Positions 24,890-36,507 of a stretch of 64,000 nucleotides of DNA are shown here, one piece after another. The notes beneath the pieces are model-generated. The model worked only from the letters and a program-made list of their open reading frames with translations. It made no database searches and was not told the DNA's origin. The DNA comes from Oceanimonas pelagia (GTDB lineage: Bacteria; Pseudomonadota; Gammaproteobacteria; Enterobacterales; Aeromonadaceae), in NCBI RefSeq assembly GCF_030849025.1, contig NZ_CP118224.1, positions 3,163,501 to 3,227,500 of the forward strand, in the 5' to 3' direction. The translations under genes and the position numbers were made by a program. The first letter of the stretch is position 1. Each line of letters begins with the position of its first letter.

Positions 24890-25695
24890 GGGGTGTTCAC
24901 CTTTATTTTCAGGCGGCGGTCCAGGGTATCAGCATCCAGCCGGTAAAGGGCATCGAGCAGGTTCAGCTGCAGACTGCCGGGGCCGGGAGAGTTCTCTGCG
25001 GCCACCTCACCGGCTACCCCCATCACCGCCGTGGCGGCCACTCCCGACCCCTCGCCCACGGCGGCAAAGGCGCCGGTAAGCGCCGACAGGGTGCAACCCG
25101 TGCCGGTAACGAAGGGCATCATGGGGTGGCCATTGTGCAGGCGAATTTCGCTACTTTCATGAATAATGATGTCGGTTTCACCGGAGATCACCACACTGGC
25201 CCCGTAATGGCCGGCCAGGTAATGCCCCGCTGCCAGCGCCGCCTCGGTGCCGTCGAGCGCATCCACACCCCGCCCCTGTGCCTGAACGCCGGCCTGCTCG
25301 CCGGCCAGGGCAATGATCTCGGAGGCATTGGCACGAATAATCAGCCGCTCTGCCTGACTCGCCAGCCGGCGCGAGGTGTGAGTGCGCAGGCTGCTGGCCC
25401 CACAGCCCACCGGATCCAGCACCACCGGCTTGCCGTGCCGGTTGGCCAGATCTACCGCCATGACCATGCGCTCAATCCAGCGGCTGTCGAGGGTGCCGAT
25501 ATTGATGACCACAGCCCCCACCAGCGGTACCAGCTCCGCCAGCTCGTCCCGGGAGTGAGCCATGATCGGTGACGCCCCCAGCGCCAGCAGGCCATTGGCG
25601 CTGTTGTTCATCACCACAAAATTGGTGATGTTCAGCACCAGCGGCTTTTGCACCCGCACCGCCTTGAGTGCGGTAATGATCTGTTTAGTGTTCAT
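24886..25695 (-). CDS. thiM: Hydroxyethylthiazole kinase
   Basis: 269 residues, ribokinase-like. It has [30 protein letters not shown] (the substrate-binding N-terminal block), [11 protein letters not shown] and the anion-hole/catalytic [16 protein letters not shown]. It phosphorylates the thiazole alcohol for salvage. AAGGAG lies 8 bases before the ATG. No TPP riboswitch precedes it, but its 5' leader can form alternative hairpins (25711-25760). Confidence 0.92.
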   Translation of the reverse strand: MNTKQIITALKAVRVQKPLVLNITNFVVMNNSANGLLALGASPIMAHSRDELAELVPLVGAVVINIGTLDSRWIERMVMAVDLANRHGKPVVLDPVGCGASSLRTHTSRRLASQAERLIIRANASEIIALAGEQAGVQAQGRGVDALDGTEAALAAGHYLAGHYGASVVISGETDIIIHESSEIRLHNGHPMMPFVTGTGCTLSALTGAFAAVGEGSGVAATAVMGVAGEVAAENSPGPGSLQLNLLDALYRLDADTLDRRLKIKVNTP

Positions 25696-25710
25696 GGTGC
25701 TCCTTGCACT

Positions 25711-25760
25711 GGTTCATGTTGATGAACCCGATGCTACCGGATAGCACGTAAAACATGAAC
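25711..25760 (-). promoter_or_regulatory. thiM 5' leader with competing hairpins
   Basis: In the mRNA sense, GTTCATGTT (25760-25752) can pair with AACATGAAC (25720-25712). The latter also belongs to a local GGTTCAT-caac-ATGAACC hairpin (25728-25711) lying just before the ribosome site. A small GCTA-TCCGG-TAGC hairpin lies between. Mutually exclusive folding is possible; regulation is inference. Confidence 0.4.
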
Positions 25761-25772
25761 GTTGCCCCGCGG

Positions 25773-26261
25773 TTACCAGCGCGCGGGATAACGCCGGCCG
25801 GTGGCACGATGAAAGGCCAGGCCACCCAGGATGATAATGACGGCCCCCAGCGCCACCGGCGACCACAGAAAGCTCCAGTCCTGACCGCTCAGCATCACGA
25901 TCAGCGGATTGGCCCCGGCCGGCGGATGGGTGGTGTGGGTCAGCAGCATCAGGCTGACCGCCAGTCCCACCGCCAGCCCCAGTGACCAGGGCTCTACGCC
26001 GAGGCTGTTCAGCACAATCAGCCCCACCAGGGTGGTGAGCAGGTGGCCAAAAAAAATGTTCCGGGGCTGGGCCAGCGGACTGTCGGGCAGGCCAAACAAA
26101 ATCACCATGGTTGCACCAAACGGTGCCATCAGCCACAACCCTGACGCGTGTAACCCCTCCAGCCCGGCCAGAGTGGTAATGCACAACATGGCCCCCACCC
26201 CCGCCACCAGCGCCGAATAACGCTCCATAAACCGTGCCAGACCATTCTCACTGTTTCTCAT
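25773..26261 (-). CDS. HPP family membrane protein
   Basis: 162 residues with four hydrophobic helices. The family-defining HPPAGANPL motif follows the third helix, and APFGATMVILFGLPDSPLAQPRN is conserved. HPP proteins are implicated in nitrite transport in plastids and cyanobacteria; the bacterial role is mostly unknown. It diverges from a TetR gene with two operators in the 105-base gap, so that regulator very likely controls it. Confidence 0.85.
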   Translation of the reverse strand: MRNSENGLARFMERYSALVAGVGAMLCITTLAGLEGLHASGLWLMAPFGATMVILFGLPDSPLAQPRNIFFGHLLTTLVGLIVLNSLGVEPWSLGLAVGLAVSLMLLTHTTHPPAGANPLIVMLSGQDWSFLWSPVALGAVIIILGGLAFHRATGRRYPARW

Positions 26262-26285
26262 TTTGACTGTCCCTTATGCAGAAGG

Positions 26286-26330
26286 TAGACCGATCTGTCT
26301 ATGCACAACCAATGTAGACAGACTGGTCTC
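26286..26330. promoter_or_regulatory. Two TetR operators (TAGAC-N6-GTCTA type)
   Basis: TAGACCGATCTGTCTA at 26286-26301 and TAGACAGACTGGTCTC at 26315-26330 lie between the divergent HPP and TetR genes. The half-sites equal those at acuR/acuI, but the spacer is 6 rather than 5 bases. Confidence 0.72.
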
Positions 26331-26366
26331 CCCCTGTCAATATGACTCCAGCAACAGGAGAACCTT

Positions 26367-26933
26367 ATGGATAAACGCCAACAGCTGGTGACCACCGCCT
26401 TTGATCTGTTCTACCGCCAGGGCATTCATGCCGTGGGCATCAATCAGATACTGCAGGAGTCGGGGGTGGCCAAAAAAACCCTGTATCACCATTTTTCCGG
26501 CAAGGAAGCGCTGGTGGCGGCGGTGATCGCTCATCGGGATAGGGTATTTCTGGAGTGGCTGCAAGAGCGGCTGGAACAAAGTGGCCCCGGCCCGAAGGGC
26601 GTGATAGAGGCGCTGTTCTCGGCACTGGATGACTGGATCAACGACCGTGAAAGCAGGCTGGCCCCGTTCCACGGCTGTTTTTTTATCAATACCTGCGCCG
26701 AATATGGCGACCCAGAGCATGAACTGCACCGGCAGTGTGCGCAACACAAGGCGGCGGTCACGGGAATGCTGACATCCTGTTTAATGAAGGCGGGCTTGAA
26801 GGAGACGGCCGCCGCACAGCTTGCCTGCACCCTGAGCCTGCTGAAGGAGGGCGCCATTGTGCAGGCGCAGGTGCTGGGCGACAAACAGGCCGCCCTTCAG
26901 GCCAGAGCGCTTGCCCTGAGCTTGGTAGGCTAG
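26367..26933 (+). CDS. TetR-family transcriptional regulator
   Basis: 188 residues. An N-terminal helix-turn-helix (about 8-50: TAFDLFYRQGIHAVGINQILQESGVAKKTLYHHFSGKEAL) is followed by a C-terminal ligand domain with FHGCFFINTCAEYGD. It resembles the broad AcrR group with a conserved Cys pair near residues 110-120, which could sense electrophiles. Ligand unknown. It probably represses itself and the divergent HPP gene through two palindromes. AGGAG precedes the ATG. The TAG stop is 6 bases from the convergent TM2 gene. Confidence 0.82.
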   Translation: MDKRQQLVTTAFDLFYRQGIHAVGINQILQESGVAKKTLYHHFSGKEALVAAVIAHRDRVFLEWLQERLEQSGPGPKGVIEALFSALDDWINDRESRLAPFHGCFFINTCAEYGDPEHELHRQCAQHKAAVTGMLTSCLMKAGLKETAAAQLACTLSLLKEGAIVQAQVLGDKQAALQARALALSLVG

Positions 26934-26939
26934 GCTGGC

Positions 26940-27341
26940 TCAGCCAAAGCGCCGGGAGCGGCGGTTAACCTCGTCGATCTGGGCGTTAAGGGTGCAGTAG
27001 TCGTAGAGATAGCCAATCAGGAACAGGCCGCCGGTCAGGAACCAGATAATGGCGGTAACCCACTTGCCCAGATAGAGCCGGTGCAAACCGAAGAAGCCGA
27101 GGAAGGTCATCAGTATCCAGCTGATGCTGTAGTCCTTGGGGCCGGTGGCGTAACGCTCATCGGCAGCCCGATCCAAAGACGGAATAAGAAACAGATCCAC
27201 AATCCAGCCGATAAAGAACAGCCCAAGAGTAAAGAAGTAGATGGTGCCACTGACGGGACGACCATAATAGAAACGGTGGGCGCCCATGAACCCGAAGATC
27301 CACAATATATAGCCAATCACCTTGCTGTGCGTGTTATTCAT
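26940..27341 (-). CDS. TM2-domain membrane protein, internally duplicated
   Basis: 133 residues with four helices that read as two tandem TM2 units. Unit 1 is GFMGAHRFYYGRPVSG...LFFIGWIVDLFLIP; unit 2 is GFFGLHRLYLGKWVTA...LFLIGYLYDYCTL. Each has the G-x2-HRxYxG turn and the D at the end of the second helix. Typical single TM2 proteins have one unit. Function in bacteria is unknown. Confidence 0.8.
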   Translation of the reverse strand: MNNTHSKVIGYILWIFGFMGAHRFYYGRPVSGTIYFFTLGLFFIGWIVDLFLIPSLDRAADERYATGPKDYSISWILMTFLGFFGLHRLYLGKWVTAIIWFLTGGLFLIGYLYDYCTLNAQIDEVNRRSRRFG

Positions 27342-27485
27342 GCTGCCTCGGGACGGGAATGAAAAACGACCATTCTAGTCGTTGCCGTGAGCAACTGCCA
27401 TTCCTGTGGCCACAGCGGCGACCCGGTTCGTCGTGACCCTGCGGGAGCTGTAAGCGATCAGCTTTAAGAGGTAAGTAAAACAAAA

Positions 27486-27517
27486 AGGCTGCAGGCACAG
27501 CATGGTACCTGCAGCCT
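27486..27517 (-). terminator. Intrinsic terminator of the thi operon
   Basis: On the minus strand AGGCTGCAGG-N12-CCTGCAGCCT followed by TTTTG, 21 bases after the thiH stop. Confidence 0.85.
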
Positions 27518-27537
27518 CTATCGAGCGGCTTCAAGCT

Positions 27538-28659
27538 TCAGCGGCTTGCAGAGTAGCTGTTGTCCCAGTCTTTCCACACCGGCTGCAGGCCGGTGGCGGC
27601 AATGGCCCTGGCCACCTCGGCGGGGCTGCGGTCGTCGTCGATTTCGAACTGCTCCAGCTCTTCCTTGACGTTCTCCACATAGCCGCCGGGCTGGGTTTTG
27701 GAGCCGGCGCTGATACTGGTGATGCCGAGCGGGATCACCTTATCGCGGAACTCCCGGGCTTCCCGGGTGGACAGGCTCAGCTCCAGCTCGCCGTCGAGCA
27801 GGCGGTAGGCACAGATCAGCTGCACCAGCTGGCGGTCGGTCATGATCGACTTGGGCTGCAGGCCACCGGTACAGGGCCTCAGCCGCGGGAACGACACCGA
27901 ATAACGGGTCTTCCAGTAGTGCTTCTGCAGGTAGCGCAGGTGCGCCGCAGTGTAAAAACTGTCGGTGCGCCAGTCTTCCAGCCCGAACAGGGCGCCCAGG
28001 CCAATCTTGTCGATGCCGGCCTTGCCCAGCCGATCCGGGGTTTCCAGCCGCCAGCGGAAGTCCTTTTTCTTGCCGCGAATATGGTGCTCGTCGTAGGTCA
28101 GGTGCTGGTAGGTTTCCTGATACACCATGACGCTGTCGAGGCCGTACTGGCGCAGCTCGGCGTATTCTTGCTGAGACAGCGGCTGCACTTCCATCATCAC
28201 ATAGCTGAAGTGGCGCTTTACGATGGGCAGCATTTGCTTGAAGTAGTCGAGCCCCACCTTGCCCTCGTGCTCGCCGGTGACCAGCAGCACGGTGTCGAAA
28301 CCCATGGCCTTGATCGCCAGGCATTCCTGCTCGATCTCTTCGGCGTTCAGGGTCTTGCGCTTGAGCCGGTTGCTCATGGAAAAGCCGCAATAGGTGCAGT
28401 CGTTGGCGCACAGGTTGGACAGATACAGGGGAATATAAAAACCCACGGTATTGCCGAAGCGCTGCCGGGTCAGCCGGTAGGACTGCTGGGCCATCTGCTC
28501 GAGATAGGGCTCGGCCGCCGGCGAGATAAGCGCCATAAAGTCGTTCAGATCCCGCTTTGGCCTGGCCAGCGCCCGCTCCACATCGGCGGCGCGCTTGCTG
28601 TAGATGGTCATTTTGATGTCATCCCAGTCCATGGATGACCAGACATCGAAGAAGCTCAT
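27538..28659 (-). CDS. thiH: 2-iminoacetate synthase (tyrosine lyase)
   Basis: 373 residues of a radical SAM enzyme. The cluster motif CANDCTYC (CxxxCxxC) lies at about residues 87-94, within [19 protein letters not shown]. It cleaves tyrosine to p-cresol and dehydroglycine for thiazole formation, so this bacterium uses the anaerobic-type ThiH route rather than ThiO. Last gene of the operon; the start overlaps the thiG stop by 4 bases. Confidence 0.94.
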   Translation of the reverse strand: MSFFDVWSSMDWDDIKMTIYSKRAADVERALARPKRDLNDFMALISPAAEPYLEQMAQQSYRLTRQRFGNTVGFYIPLYLSNLCANDCTYCGFSMSNRLKRKTLNAEEIEQECLAIKAMGFDTVLLVTGEHEGKVGLDYFKQMLPIVKRHFSYVMMEVQPLSQQEYAELRQYGLDSVMVYQETYQHLTYDEHHIRGKKKDFRWRLETPDRLGKAGIDKIGLGALFGLEDWRTDSFYTAAHLRYLQKHYWKTRYSVSFPRLRPCTGGLQPKSIMTDRQLVQLICAYRLLDGELELSLSTREAREFRDKVIPLGITSISAGSKTQPGGYVENVKEELEQFEIDDDRSPAEVARAIAATGLQPVWKDWDNSYSASR

Positions 28660-29426
28660 AAGGTCTCCAGGAAGGCAGTCAGCGGGCTGGATGCCTGGGC
28701 CTGCTGGCTTTGTCCGGCGAGACCGGCTTCATAGCCCATGCGCCCGGCGATCACTGCCCGGCGGAAGGCATCACCCATAGCCACGGGATCGCCGGCCACG
28801 GCAATGGCGGTGTTCACCAGCACGGCATCGGCGCCCAGCTCCATGGCGTAGGCGGCGTGGCTGGGAGCTCCGATGCCGGCATCCACCACCACCGGCACCG
28901 TGCTCTGCTCAATGATGATTTCCAGAAAATCATGGGTCACCAGGCCCTTGTTGGAGCCGATGGGTGCACCCAGGGGCATCACAGCAGCACAGCCCACCTC
29001 TTCCAGCCGCTTGCACAGCACCGGATCGGCACCGCAGTAGGGCAGCACGATAAAACCTTCCTTCACCAGCCGCTCGGCGGCCCTGAGGGTTTCAATAGGG
29101 TCGGGCAGCAGGTACTTGGGATCCGGGTGAATTTCCAGCTTGAGCCAGTGGGTGCCCAGGGCTTCCCGGGCCAGCCGGGCGGCAAACAGGGCTTCGTCGG
29201 CATCCTTGGCGCCGGAGGTATTGGGCAGCAGGTTCACCCCCAGCTCCAACAGCGGCGGCAGAATGTCGTCGCTGTGGTTTTTCAGATCCACCCGCTTCAG
29301 CGCCATGGTCACCAGCTGGGAACCGGAGGCGGCCAGGGCGTCCTGCATCAGTCTGCCGTTGGCAAACTTGCCGGTGCCGGTGAACAGGCGGGATTCAAAG
29401 GTTTTATCGGCAATGGTCAGACTCAT
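28656..29426 (-). CDS. thiG: Thiazole synthase
   Basis: 256-residue TIM barrel. The Schiff-base lysine lies in [17 protein letters not shown], and [31 protein letters not shown] is the phosphate-binding end. It combines DXP, dehydroglycine and ThiS-thiocarboxylate. The ATG at 29426 ([10 protein letters not shown]) is chosen over an upstream alternative start because GGAGG inside thiS precedes it and only one base separates it from the thiS stop. Confidence 0.94.
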   Translation of the reverse strand: MSLTIADKTFESRLFTGTGKFANGRLMQDALAASGSQLVTMALKRVDLKNHSDDILPPLLELGVNLLPNTSGAKDADEALFAARLAREALGTHWLKLEIHPDPKYLLPDPIETLRAAERLVKEGFIVLPYCGADPVLCKRLEEVGCAAVMPLGAPIGSNKGLVTHDFLEIIIEQSTVPVVVDAGIGAPSHAAYAMELGADAVLVNTAIAVAGDPVAMGDAFRRAVIAGRMGYEAGLAGQSQQAQASSPLTAFLETL

Positions 29427-29427
29427 G

Positions 29428-29628
29428 TCAGCCTCCGGCAATGGCGTGGAACAGGGTAATGTTGTCGTTGGGTTCGAGCCGGCGCTCGGCCCACTGGCTG
29501 CGCGCCACCACTTCGCGGTTGAGCGCCACCGCCACCCCGGGCTTGTCCTGCTCCAGCTCGGCCAGCAGTTGCGCCAGGGTGGTTCCCTCGGTCAGGGGAT
29601 GTTGTTCGTCGTTGAGAATAATGTGCAT
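29428..29628 (-). CDS. thiS: Sulfur carrier protein ThiS
   Basis: 66-residue ubiquitin-like protein ending in the required Gly-Gly (HAIAGG), which ThiF adenylates and which receives sulfur as a thiocarboxylate. The ATG at 29628 (MHIILNDEQ) has GGGGAG upstream within the end of thiF. An upstream start would add residues unlike the family. Confidence 0.93.
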   Translation of the reverse strand: MHIILNDEQHPLTEGTTLAQLLAELEQDKPGVAVALNREVVARSQWAERRLEPNDNITLFHAIAGG

Positions 29629-29632
29629 AGTT

Positions 29633-30385
29633 TTAGCTCCCCTTGGGTCCACATACCGGACAGGCCGGATCCTTCGGCACCTTCAGGCCGTGCCAGCGGT
29701 GGGCCTTGGCGTCAAACAGCTTGAGCTCACCCCAGGGCACGGTGCCGGTGCCGGTTAGAAATTTGATGGCTTCCAGCGCCTGCAGCAGACCGATGGTGCC
29801 CACTACCGGGCCAATCACACCGGCGTTGCTGCAGGTCAGCCGTTCTTCCATTTCCGGGCCATACAGGCAGCGATAGCATCCATGGTCGCGGGACGGATCC
29901 AGCGCCAGCAGCTGGCCTTCAAAGCGAATGGCCGCGCCCACCAGCAGGGGCTTGCCCTGGGCGTAGCAGGTGGCGTTCAGGGCCTGGCGCACCGTCATGT
30001 TGTCGGTGCAGTCCAGCACCAGATCCGCCTCGGCCACAAAGCCGGCCAGGCTGTGCTCGTCCATCTTCTGATTGACCGCCACCAGCTCGACTTCCGGGTT
30101 CAGCTTTTGCAGCTTTTCCCGGGCCACTTCGGCCTTGGCCATTTTCAGGCTGTCGACGTCATACAGGGTCTGGCGCTGCAGGTTGCTGACCTCGATCTGA
30201 TCGAAGTCGGCCAGCCACAGGGTGCCGACCCCGGCCGCTGCCAGATACTGGGACGCCGGCGAGCCCAGCCCGCCTAGGCCGACGATGAGCACGGAGGCAT
30301 TTTTCAGCTTGAGCTGACCTTCCTCTCCCACCTCTTCCAGCAGCAGATGCCGGCTGTATCGCATGAATTCGCTATCGCTGAGCAT
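29633..30385 (-). CDS. thiF: ThiS adenylyltransferase
   Basis: 250 residues of the E1-like ThiF/MoeB family. The nucleotide loop is VGLGGLGSPASQYLAAAGVG, LVLDCTDN follows, and there are zinc-binding Cys pairs CYRC and CPVC. The cysteines and C-terminal length match ThiF. It adenylates the ThiS C-terminus. Lies 2 bases after thiDE. Confidence 0.93.
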   Translation of the reverse strand: MLSDSEFMRYSRHLLLEEVGEEGQLKLKNASVLIVGLGGLGSPASQYLAAAGVGTLWLADFDQIEVSNLQRQTLYDVDSLKMAKAEVAREKLQKLNPEVELVAVNQKMDEHSLAGFVAEADLVLDCTDNMTVRQALNATCYAQGKPLLVGAAIRFEGQLLALDPSRDHGCYRCLYGPEMEERLTCSNAGVIGPVVGTIGLLQALEAIKFLTGTGTVPWGELKLFDAKAHRWHGLKVPKDPACPVCGPKGS

Positions 30386-30387
30386 AT

Positions 30388-34100
<3,713 letters not shown>

Positions 34101-34171
34101 TTACTTTTTTGCATAAGTGGCTGATGGTAAATGACCTGCCACCCCGCAATACGAAGTATCAGTGCGGTTAC

Positions 34172-34449
34172 ACTCCGCCGACACGCTTCAAGCCCATCCA
34201 CGGGGCGCTCGGCACATGCATCTGACCGCCAGGGATGGCGGAAATGCCGAGAATGCAGGAGCAATTTTCGGCCATGGCATGTGACGGTCGGCTCCGGTAA
34301 TCCCCACTGCTACTTCGAGCAACATCGGTGCTGTCTGCTTGCTGTCAGTTAGCTCCATACATTCCAGGGAGGACAAAGGGTGTCCGCTTCGCCGTGCCCG
34401 TTGCGCCATGGATGGCGCAACGGAGCCCCCATGGAGGGTTTACGGCGTG
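34172..34449. repeat. Dispersed intergenic repeat, copy B
   Basis: Same block order and orientation as 18047-18277. It has an additional internal segment of about 50 bases (34219-34270, with a GACCGCCA...TGGCGG arm pair and ATGCCGAGAATGCAGGAGC). The GCGCCATGGATGGCGC palindrome and terminal TTTACGGCGTG are kept. It fills the gap between the thi riboswitch and menA; no coding potential shared with copy A. Confidence 0.8.
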
Positions 34450-34487
34450 CCGGAGAAGCAGTGCGCTTTGGCCGAGGCCCCGCAGGC

Positions 34488-35360
34488 TCACCCCGCCACC
34501 AGTCCCAGCGCCAGCCCGGCGGTCAAAACCAGGGTACCTTTGGCGGTCAGCGCCAGCGCCCGGTTCAGTGCCTCGCCCTGCTGCGTGAGCACCAGCCGGA
34601 ACCCTTGCGCCAATGGCCACAGGCCCGCCAGGGCCAGATATCCCCAACCGGTCATCAGCCGCTCGGCGGCCAGCAACGCCAGTGCCAGCACCGCCCCCTG
34701 CCAGGCCCGCGCCCGGTACAACCCCAGCCGCAGGGCCAGGGTGCGTTTGCCGGCTTGAGCATCGCCTTTCAGGTCACGAATGTTGTTGATGTTGAGTACC
34801 GCCATGGCCAGCAGCCCGGCCACCAGCGCCGCCCAGCCGCCGGTGGCGGTGAGCTCGGGCCGCATCAGCCAGCCCGTGCCGAGCACCGCCACCGGTCCGA
34901 AGAACACAAATACCGCCGCATCCCCCAGCCCCAGGTAACCATAGGGCCGCCGGCCCAGGGTGTAACCCAGTGCCGCCAGCACCGACAGCGCGCCCAGCAG
35001 TAAAAAACCGAGCCAGGCGGCAATATCGTTACCCAGAGCCCATGTCAGCAACGCCAGTCCGCTCGCCAGCGCCAGCAGCACCACCTGCACCAGGGCGCAG
35101 CGCAATTGCGCCGGAGTTACATGCCCCGCGGCCAGCACCCGCACCGGGCCGGTGCGCCCGGGCCCGTCGGTGCCGCGCAGGCCGTCGCCATAGTCGTTGG
35201 CCAGGTTCGATACAATTTGCAGCAGCAGCGCCGTGAGCAGGGCCAGCGCCAGCACGCCGGGTTGCACCGCGCCGGCCGAGGCGCCCCCCAACAGGATGGA
35301 AGCCACCGCCAACGGCAGGGTTTTGGGCCGAATGGCCAGCAGCCAGGTGTTCAGGGGCAT
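34488..35360 (-). CDS. menA: 1,4-dihydroxy-2-naphthoate octaprenyltransferase
   Basis: 290 residues of the UbiA superfamily with about eight to nine helices. The first Asp-rich motif is NLANDYGDGLRGTD (NDxxD). The second is LNINNIRDLKGDAQAGKRTLA (DxxxD) at about 195-215. It prenylates DHNA in menaquinone synthesis at the inner membrane. AIRPKTLPLAVA at the start is typical of MenA. It diverges from the MenC-like gene. Confidence 0.92.
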   Translation of the reverse strand: MPLNTWLLAIRPKTLPLAVASILLGGASAGAVQPGVLALALLTALLLQIVSNLANDYGDGLRGTDGPGRTGPVRVLAAGHVTPAQLRCALVQVVLLALASGLALLTWALGNDIAAWLGFLLLGALSVLAALGYTLGRRPYGYLGLGDAAVFVFFGPVAVLGTGWLMRPELTATGGWAALVAGLLAMAVLNINNIRDLKGDAQAGKRTLALRLGLYRARAWQGAVLALALLAAERLMTGWGYLALAGLWPLAQGFRLVLTQQGEALNRALALTAKGTLVLTAGLALGLVAG

Positions 35361-35489
35361 AAAATGAAGGGGTCCCGCTTAAAATCAGATCCTTATGATA
35401 CCCATTCTGCCCCCGCAATTAACACCGCTGTCACTCCCATGGCCGGCATGTTACCTTTATATAAAAGTAATTATTCGGAAGCCACGCCC

Positions 35490-36401
35490 ATGCCCATTTC
35501 GGTTTATCGCTACGCCCTGCCGCTGACCAAGGAAAAGCAGATCGACGGCATTGCCGTGCGCCGCCGCCATGGCTTTTATGTGAATATTGACGGCCACTGG
35601 GGCGAGGTGGCGCCGCCGGTGACCACCGACATCGCCACCACCGGAACCGCACTGCTGGCCACCTGCCAGCGGCTGGAGCAGGGCCTTGAACACAACGCCA
35701 CGCAGCCCTGGATTCGCTTTGGTCTGGGCTGCGCGCTGGCGCCGCTCACCGCGTCCCCCGCCCCCGGCCTGCCGCTGCTGGAAGGCGAGCGTGAGGCCAT
35801 TATTCGCGCCTGGCGTTGCCGCCGGGTGCACCCCACCCGGGCCTGGCTGACCCTGACCGGTGATGTGCAGTTTGATGCCGGCCTGGTGCGGGAGCTGTCC
35901 CTGCTGGTGCCCGATCTGCGGCTGGTGCTGGACGCCGGCGGCCGCCTGAGTGAGGCACAACTGACGGAACTGTGGCGGCATACGGGCAACCGGGCCATTG
36001 ACTGGCTGCTGGATCCCGGCACCAGCCCAGCCGACACGCAGGCATTGGCCCAACGGCACGGCTGGCCGGTGGCGCTCAGTGCCGACCGCTGTGGCGGTGA
36101 TGTGCCGGCGATGTTCGAAGGGCTGCGCGCCCTGGTGCTGCGCCCGTCCCTGCTGGGCGAACCGGCGCAGTGCCGGCGGCTGGCCGCCACGGCCGAGGCG
36201 CAGGGCCTGGACGTGATGCTGGCGGGCAATCTGGAAAGCGGCCTGGGCCACCGGCACATTGCGCAACTGGCGGGCGAGCTGACACCCAACAGCCCGGCCC
36301 AGCTCGACGGCCTGCGCTTTCTGCTGCACAGCGGCGTGAACGCCGGCGGCCAGCCGGAAACCCCAAACCTTACTCTGGTGTACGGTCCGGACTGTCTGTA
36401 A
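35490..36401 (+). CDS. MenC-like enolase-superfamily protein with altered active site
   Basis: 303 residues. It aligns by eye with o-succinylbenzoate synthase: N-terminal capping domain (YRYALPLTKEKQIDG), then a barrel with LRLVLDAGGRLSEAQ, WLLDPGTS, VALSADRCGGD, LVLRPSLLG and NLESGLGHRHIAQLA. The catalytic KxK pair is AWLTLTG here (no Lys), LDANR is LDAGG, EEP is LDP, and the second catalytic Lys (IKP) is LRP. All three lysines used for proton transfer and anchoring are gone. It may have lost OSBS activity or do something else. Location next to menA supports a menaquinone origin. Start at 35490 chosen; ATGs at 35439 and 35448 would add up to 17 residues. Confidence 0.7.
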   Translation: MPISVYRYALPLTKEKQIDGIAVRRRHGFYVNIDGHWGEVAPPVTTDIATTGTALLATCQRLEQGLEHNATQPWIRFGLGCALAPLTASPAPGLPLLEGEREAIIRAWRCRRVHPTRAWLTLTGDVQFDAGLVRELSLLVPDLRLVLDAGGRLSEAQLTELWRHTGNRAIDWLLDPGTSPADTQALAQRHGWPVALSADRCGGDVPAMFEGLRALVLRPSLLGEPAQCRRLAATAEAQGLDVMLAGNLESGLGHRHIAQLAGELTPNSPAQLDGLRFLLHSGVNAGGQPETPNLTLVYGPDCL

Positions 36402-36507
36402 AATCGCCACAAAAAACGCACCAAGTTGGTGCAAAAGCCAAGGTGTTCTTGGCAATGCAGGGGTAAATCCGTATAGTCAGGCCGATATTTCGACAGGTTC
36501 CCAACTC

